From JBLUOA01 sp048060095 (GTDB taxonomy: Bacteria > Pseudomonadota > Alphaproteobacteria > Rhodobacterales > Rhodobacteraceae): 64,000 nt of DNA. The notes beneath the pieces are model-generated. The model was not told the origin of the DNA, made no database searches, and saw only the letters and a program-made list of their open reading frames with translations. Every line of letters starts with the position of its first letter. Positions within the stretch are counted from its first letter, which is position 1. Shown here in pieces: positions 61,971-64,000 of this stretch. The position numbers and the translations under genes were made by a program. The DNA lies in NCBI RefSeq assembly GCF_048060095.1, contig NZ_JBLUOA010000002.1:62001-126000 (forward strand), given 5' to 3'.

Positions 61971-64000
61971 TAATCGCGTTCGAAGAAGACGCCGACGCCG
62001 GTATCACCATCGGTGCCCACGCTTCCGCGGACGGTGACGGAAGGCGACAGGTCGAGGTTCAGGTTGATTTCGCTCTGCCCTTCGCTGTCGATGGTGACGT
62101 CGGTGTAGACGTTCTCGGATAGGTATTTCCCGGCCCGCAGGCCGGCGGTGCCGTCCTCGTCGGTGGTAATGTCGAGGTCATCCAGCCCGAAATTCTCGCG
62201 CAGCTGACCGATGACCCCGACGCCCCCGCGCCCGGCAAGCGTCGCGACCGCCGAGGCAAGCTGCGCCGCTTGCAGGGGGGATATTTCGCTGATCGCGCGG
62301 CCAAACAGCAGGCGCGATAGCACTTCATCCTGCGGCAATTCGGGTTCCGACAGGAATCGGATGTCGGGGTCCGACGCATCGCCCTCAACCACGATGCGCA
62401 CATTAACGTCGCCCGCATCCGTCGCGGCCACAAGGCGGATAAATGGCGTGAAGTTGCCCTGCAACTGCGCGAAGCCCTCATCAAGGGTCAAACGCTTGCC
62501 AAGGATATCAAGCCGCCCACGCACCAGTTCAAACCGCCCGGTCGGGATCAGGTTGTTGGTCGTGCCGCGCAGTCGAAGCTGGCCACCCAGTTCCGCGTCA
62601 AGCCCACGACCCCGCAGAAAAATCCTCGACGGCGCACGGATCAGCAGATCGACCGGATAGGCCGGGCCGCTTGACGCGGCGCTACCTTGTGCGGCCTTGA
62701 TAAGTCCCGCGCGGCGTCGCGTCGCCCGCACATCCGACGGTTCGTTGACATGGGTAAGGTCAGGCAAAGACCCATCGGCGCCAAAGCCGGTTTCCGGCAC
62801 TTTCAACTCAGTCTCGCGCAGGTCGAACGCACCCTCGATGCGTGCACCGCCCGTCAACGGGCCGTCGACGCTCAGCTCTCCGTCAACGCGGGTTTCGTAA
62901 AGGTCAGGCTCTACCAAAGTGAGGTTTTGCGCCACCGCGCGAAGGGTGCCGCGATATGGCGGGGTCAGCGCAATCGGGCCAGACAGCGTGATCCGCCCGC
63001 CTGAGGAAAGCTCGCTCGACACATCGACAGTCGCGCGGCTGTTGGCGATGCGCATATTGGCACCGATATTTGTCAGCGCAAAACCGAGTGTCGGTGCGGA
63101 CAGTCGTCCTTCATTGGCCGTCACGTTGCCGCTTAGCGACGACAACGCCAGCGGCCCGTTCAACGCGAGATCGAACCGCGCCAATCCCGCGAGGTTCCTT
63201 GGCCGGATAATCGGGTTGGCGAGTGCAAGCGGCGCGGTCCCGGATATATCAAGCTGCGCGGTTCCCGCATCGCTCGCCACCCGCCCTTTGACCGTCGCCC
63301 GCGTCTCGGCGGGACCGTCCGCCGCCACATCGATCTGCCAATCACCCGTGTCCGTCTGCGCCGCGTCACCCGATACCGTCAGCGGGCCGGACAATCCGGG
63401 CACAAACCGCGCCGTATCACGCAGCCGCGCCATAAAAGTCAGCCCACCGTCTGAGGAGCTAAGCGCACCCGATGCCTCGCCCTGAAGTTCGGGGGTCGTC
63501 ACAGTAAGCTCCCGAACCGTCAGTCCCTCGGTATCCCGTTTCGCGGCCAAAATGACCTCACCCGCACCGGCGAGCAGTCGGTCAACCTCGGCAATTCCAA
63601 GCGCGAGGTTCGTGGTGTTCGCCGATAGCGTGAGGTCGAACCCGCCGCCAAGCGGTGTCACCTGCCCCGCGATATCCAGTTCCGCCGCCCCGCGCAGGTT
63701 TTGCCCTGCAAGGTCCGACAGGCGCGACAAGTCCCCGGCCCGCGCGGTCAACCGCCCGGCGATCCCGAAGCCTTCGCCCAAACCCGCAATCGTCGCGGTC
63801 GTTTCTGCGGCCAAATCACCGCTTTCCAGCGTGGCAGAACGGATTTCAAACGGTGCGTCTTCTTTCCATTCAAACACCGCCTGCCCCGCGATGTCCGTGC
63901 CGAGCGCCTTGGCCAAGGCGGGGTCCGTCGGAACGACACCTGACGCGCTATAGATCAACGTGCCGTCGACCCCGCCAAGGCTGTTATCCGCGCCATTCGT
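61967..64000 (-). CDS. tamB: TamB-like translocation and assembly protein (5' part outside window)
   Basis: The frame is open to the right edge; only the C-terminal 677 residues are here. They consist of many repeated beta-strand units and the conserved DUF490/TamB C-terminal region (LLIRAPSRIFLRGRGLDAELGG; RGRLDILGKRLTLDEGFAQLQG; LRAGKYLSENVYTDVTID; ending VFFERDY with a C-terminal aromatic, as in outer-membrane partners). TamB spans the envelope and works with TamA in outer-membrane biogenesis or lipid transport. Its partner gene is probably just beyond the window. Confidence 0.87.
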   Translation of the reverse strand, partial: TNGADNSLGGVDGTLIYSASGVVPTDPALAKALGTDIAGQAVFEWKEDAPFEIRSATLESGDLAAETTATIAGLGEGFGIAGRLTARAGDLSRLSDLAGQNLRGAAELDIAGQVTPLGGGFDLTLSANTTNLALGIAEVDRLLAGAGEVILAAKRDTEGLTVRELTVTTPELQGEASGALSSSDGGLTFMARLRDTARFVPGLSGPLTVSGDAAQTDTGDWQIDVAADGPAETRATVKGRVASDAGTAQLDISGTAPLALANPIIRPRNLAGLARFDLALNGPLALSSLSGNVTANEGRLSAPTLGFALTNIGANMRIANSRATVDVSSELSSGGRITLSGPIALTPPYRGTLRAVAQNLTLVEPDLYETRVDGELSVDGPLTGGARIEGAFDLRETELKVPETGFGADGSLPDLTHVNEPSDVRATRRRAGLIKAAQGSAASSGPAYPVDLLIRAPSRIFLRGRGLDAELGGQLRLRGTTNNLIPTGRFELVRGRLDILGKRLTLDEGFAQLQGNFTPFIRLVAATDAGDVNVRIVVEGDASDPDIRFLSEPELPQDEVLSRLLFGRAISEISPLQAAQLASAVATLAGRGGVGVIGQLRENFGLDDLDITTDEDGTAGLRAGKYLSENVYTDVTIDSEGQSEINLNLDLSPSVTVRGSVGTDGDTGVGVFFERDY

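Noticed and set aside
1..64000. CRISPR arrays, rRNA genes or prophage blocks
   Set aside because: No repeated spacer arrays, rRNA sequence or phage structural genes were seen when reading both strands.

Overview
The window looks like a chromosomal segment of an alphaproteobacterium, most likely a marine Rhodobacterales (Roseobacter-group) species. The coding sequence is GC-rich and dense, with many 4-base start/stop overlaps (ATGA). The gene set fits: Tat-exported proteins, Rrf2/NsrR with a group III truncated hemoglobin, paired TRAP-less ABC importers, and a SPOR/dac/tmk/holB/tatD block. This assignment is an inference from gene content, not from a marker gene.

Layout. A tRNA-Gly(TCC) at 40-110 is followed by two catabolic modules. 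Module 1 (276-7859) has a LysR regulator divergent from an M29/NicX-like metalloenzyme, a four-gene polar amino-acid ABC importer, and a desaturase-fold oxygenase with a Rieske ferredoxin (like the MocD/MocE pair of rhizopine catabolism) plus a carboxymuconolactone-decarboxylase (CMD) fold protein. Module 2 (7856-17810) is a nine-gene leftward operon divergent from an Lrp/AsnC regulator: class-V aminotransferase-like PLP enzyme, flavin monooxygenase, two CMD-fold proteins, an opine-dehydrogenase-family enzyme and a complete spermidine/putrescine-type ABC importer. I do not recognise a named pathway for module 2, and it is the best candidate here for an undescribed metabolic system.

From 17860 to 36102 lies a large exopolysaccharide locus that resembles rhizobial succinoglycan genes (exoA, exoM, exoP, exoO, exoK, exoQ, exoV, exoT, exoY, exoL and a small exoX-like membrane protein), plus three extra glycosyltransferases and two sugar-modifying NAD(P) enzymes. 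No outer-membrane export protein (ExoF/Wza type) and no acyltransferase gene is visible.

From 36584 to 46702 come a small membrane protein, an epimerase, an ion channel, a Tat-exported metallo-beta-lactamase-fold protein, a phosphonate-type importer (phnD-phnC-phnE-phnE) with a HAD hydrolase, an unusual protein with an aegerolysin-like N-terminal domain and a possible pore-forming C-terminal part (44215-45327), and a proline-racemase-family enzyme with both catalytic cysteines replaced.

From 46927 to 55134 the DNA shows decay and mobility: an alpha/beta hydrolase with its middle deleted, a frameshifted AraC regulator beside it, and an IS3-family transposase remnant at 52256. Interspersed are a PhyH-type dioxygenase, an nsrR/truncated-hemoglobin nitric-oxide locus, aspartate dehydrogenase, a fatty acid desaturase, a methyltransferase and an AAC(6')-like acetyltransferase. 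After tRNA-Ser(TGA) at 55343-55432 the window returns to conserved housekeeping genes (SPOR lipoprotein, D,D-carboxypeptidase, thymidylate kinase, DNA polymerase III delta prime, TatD, MBL hydrolase), then a transporter and the 3' part of tamB, which runs off the right edge.
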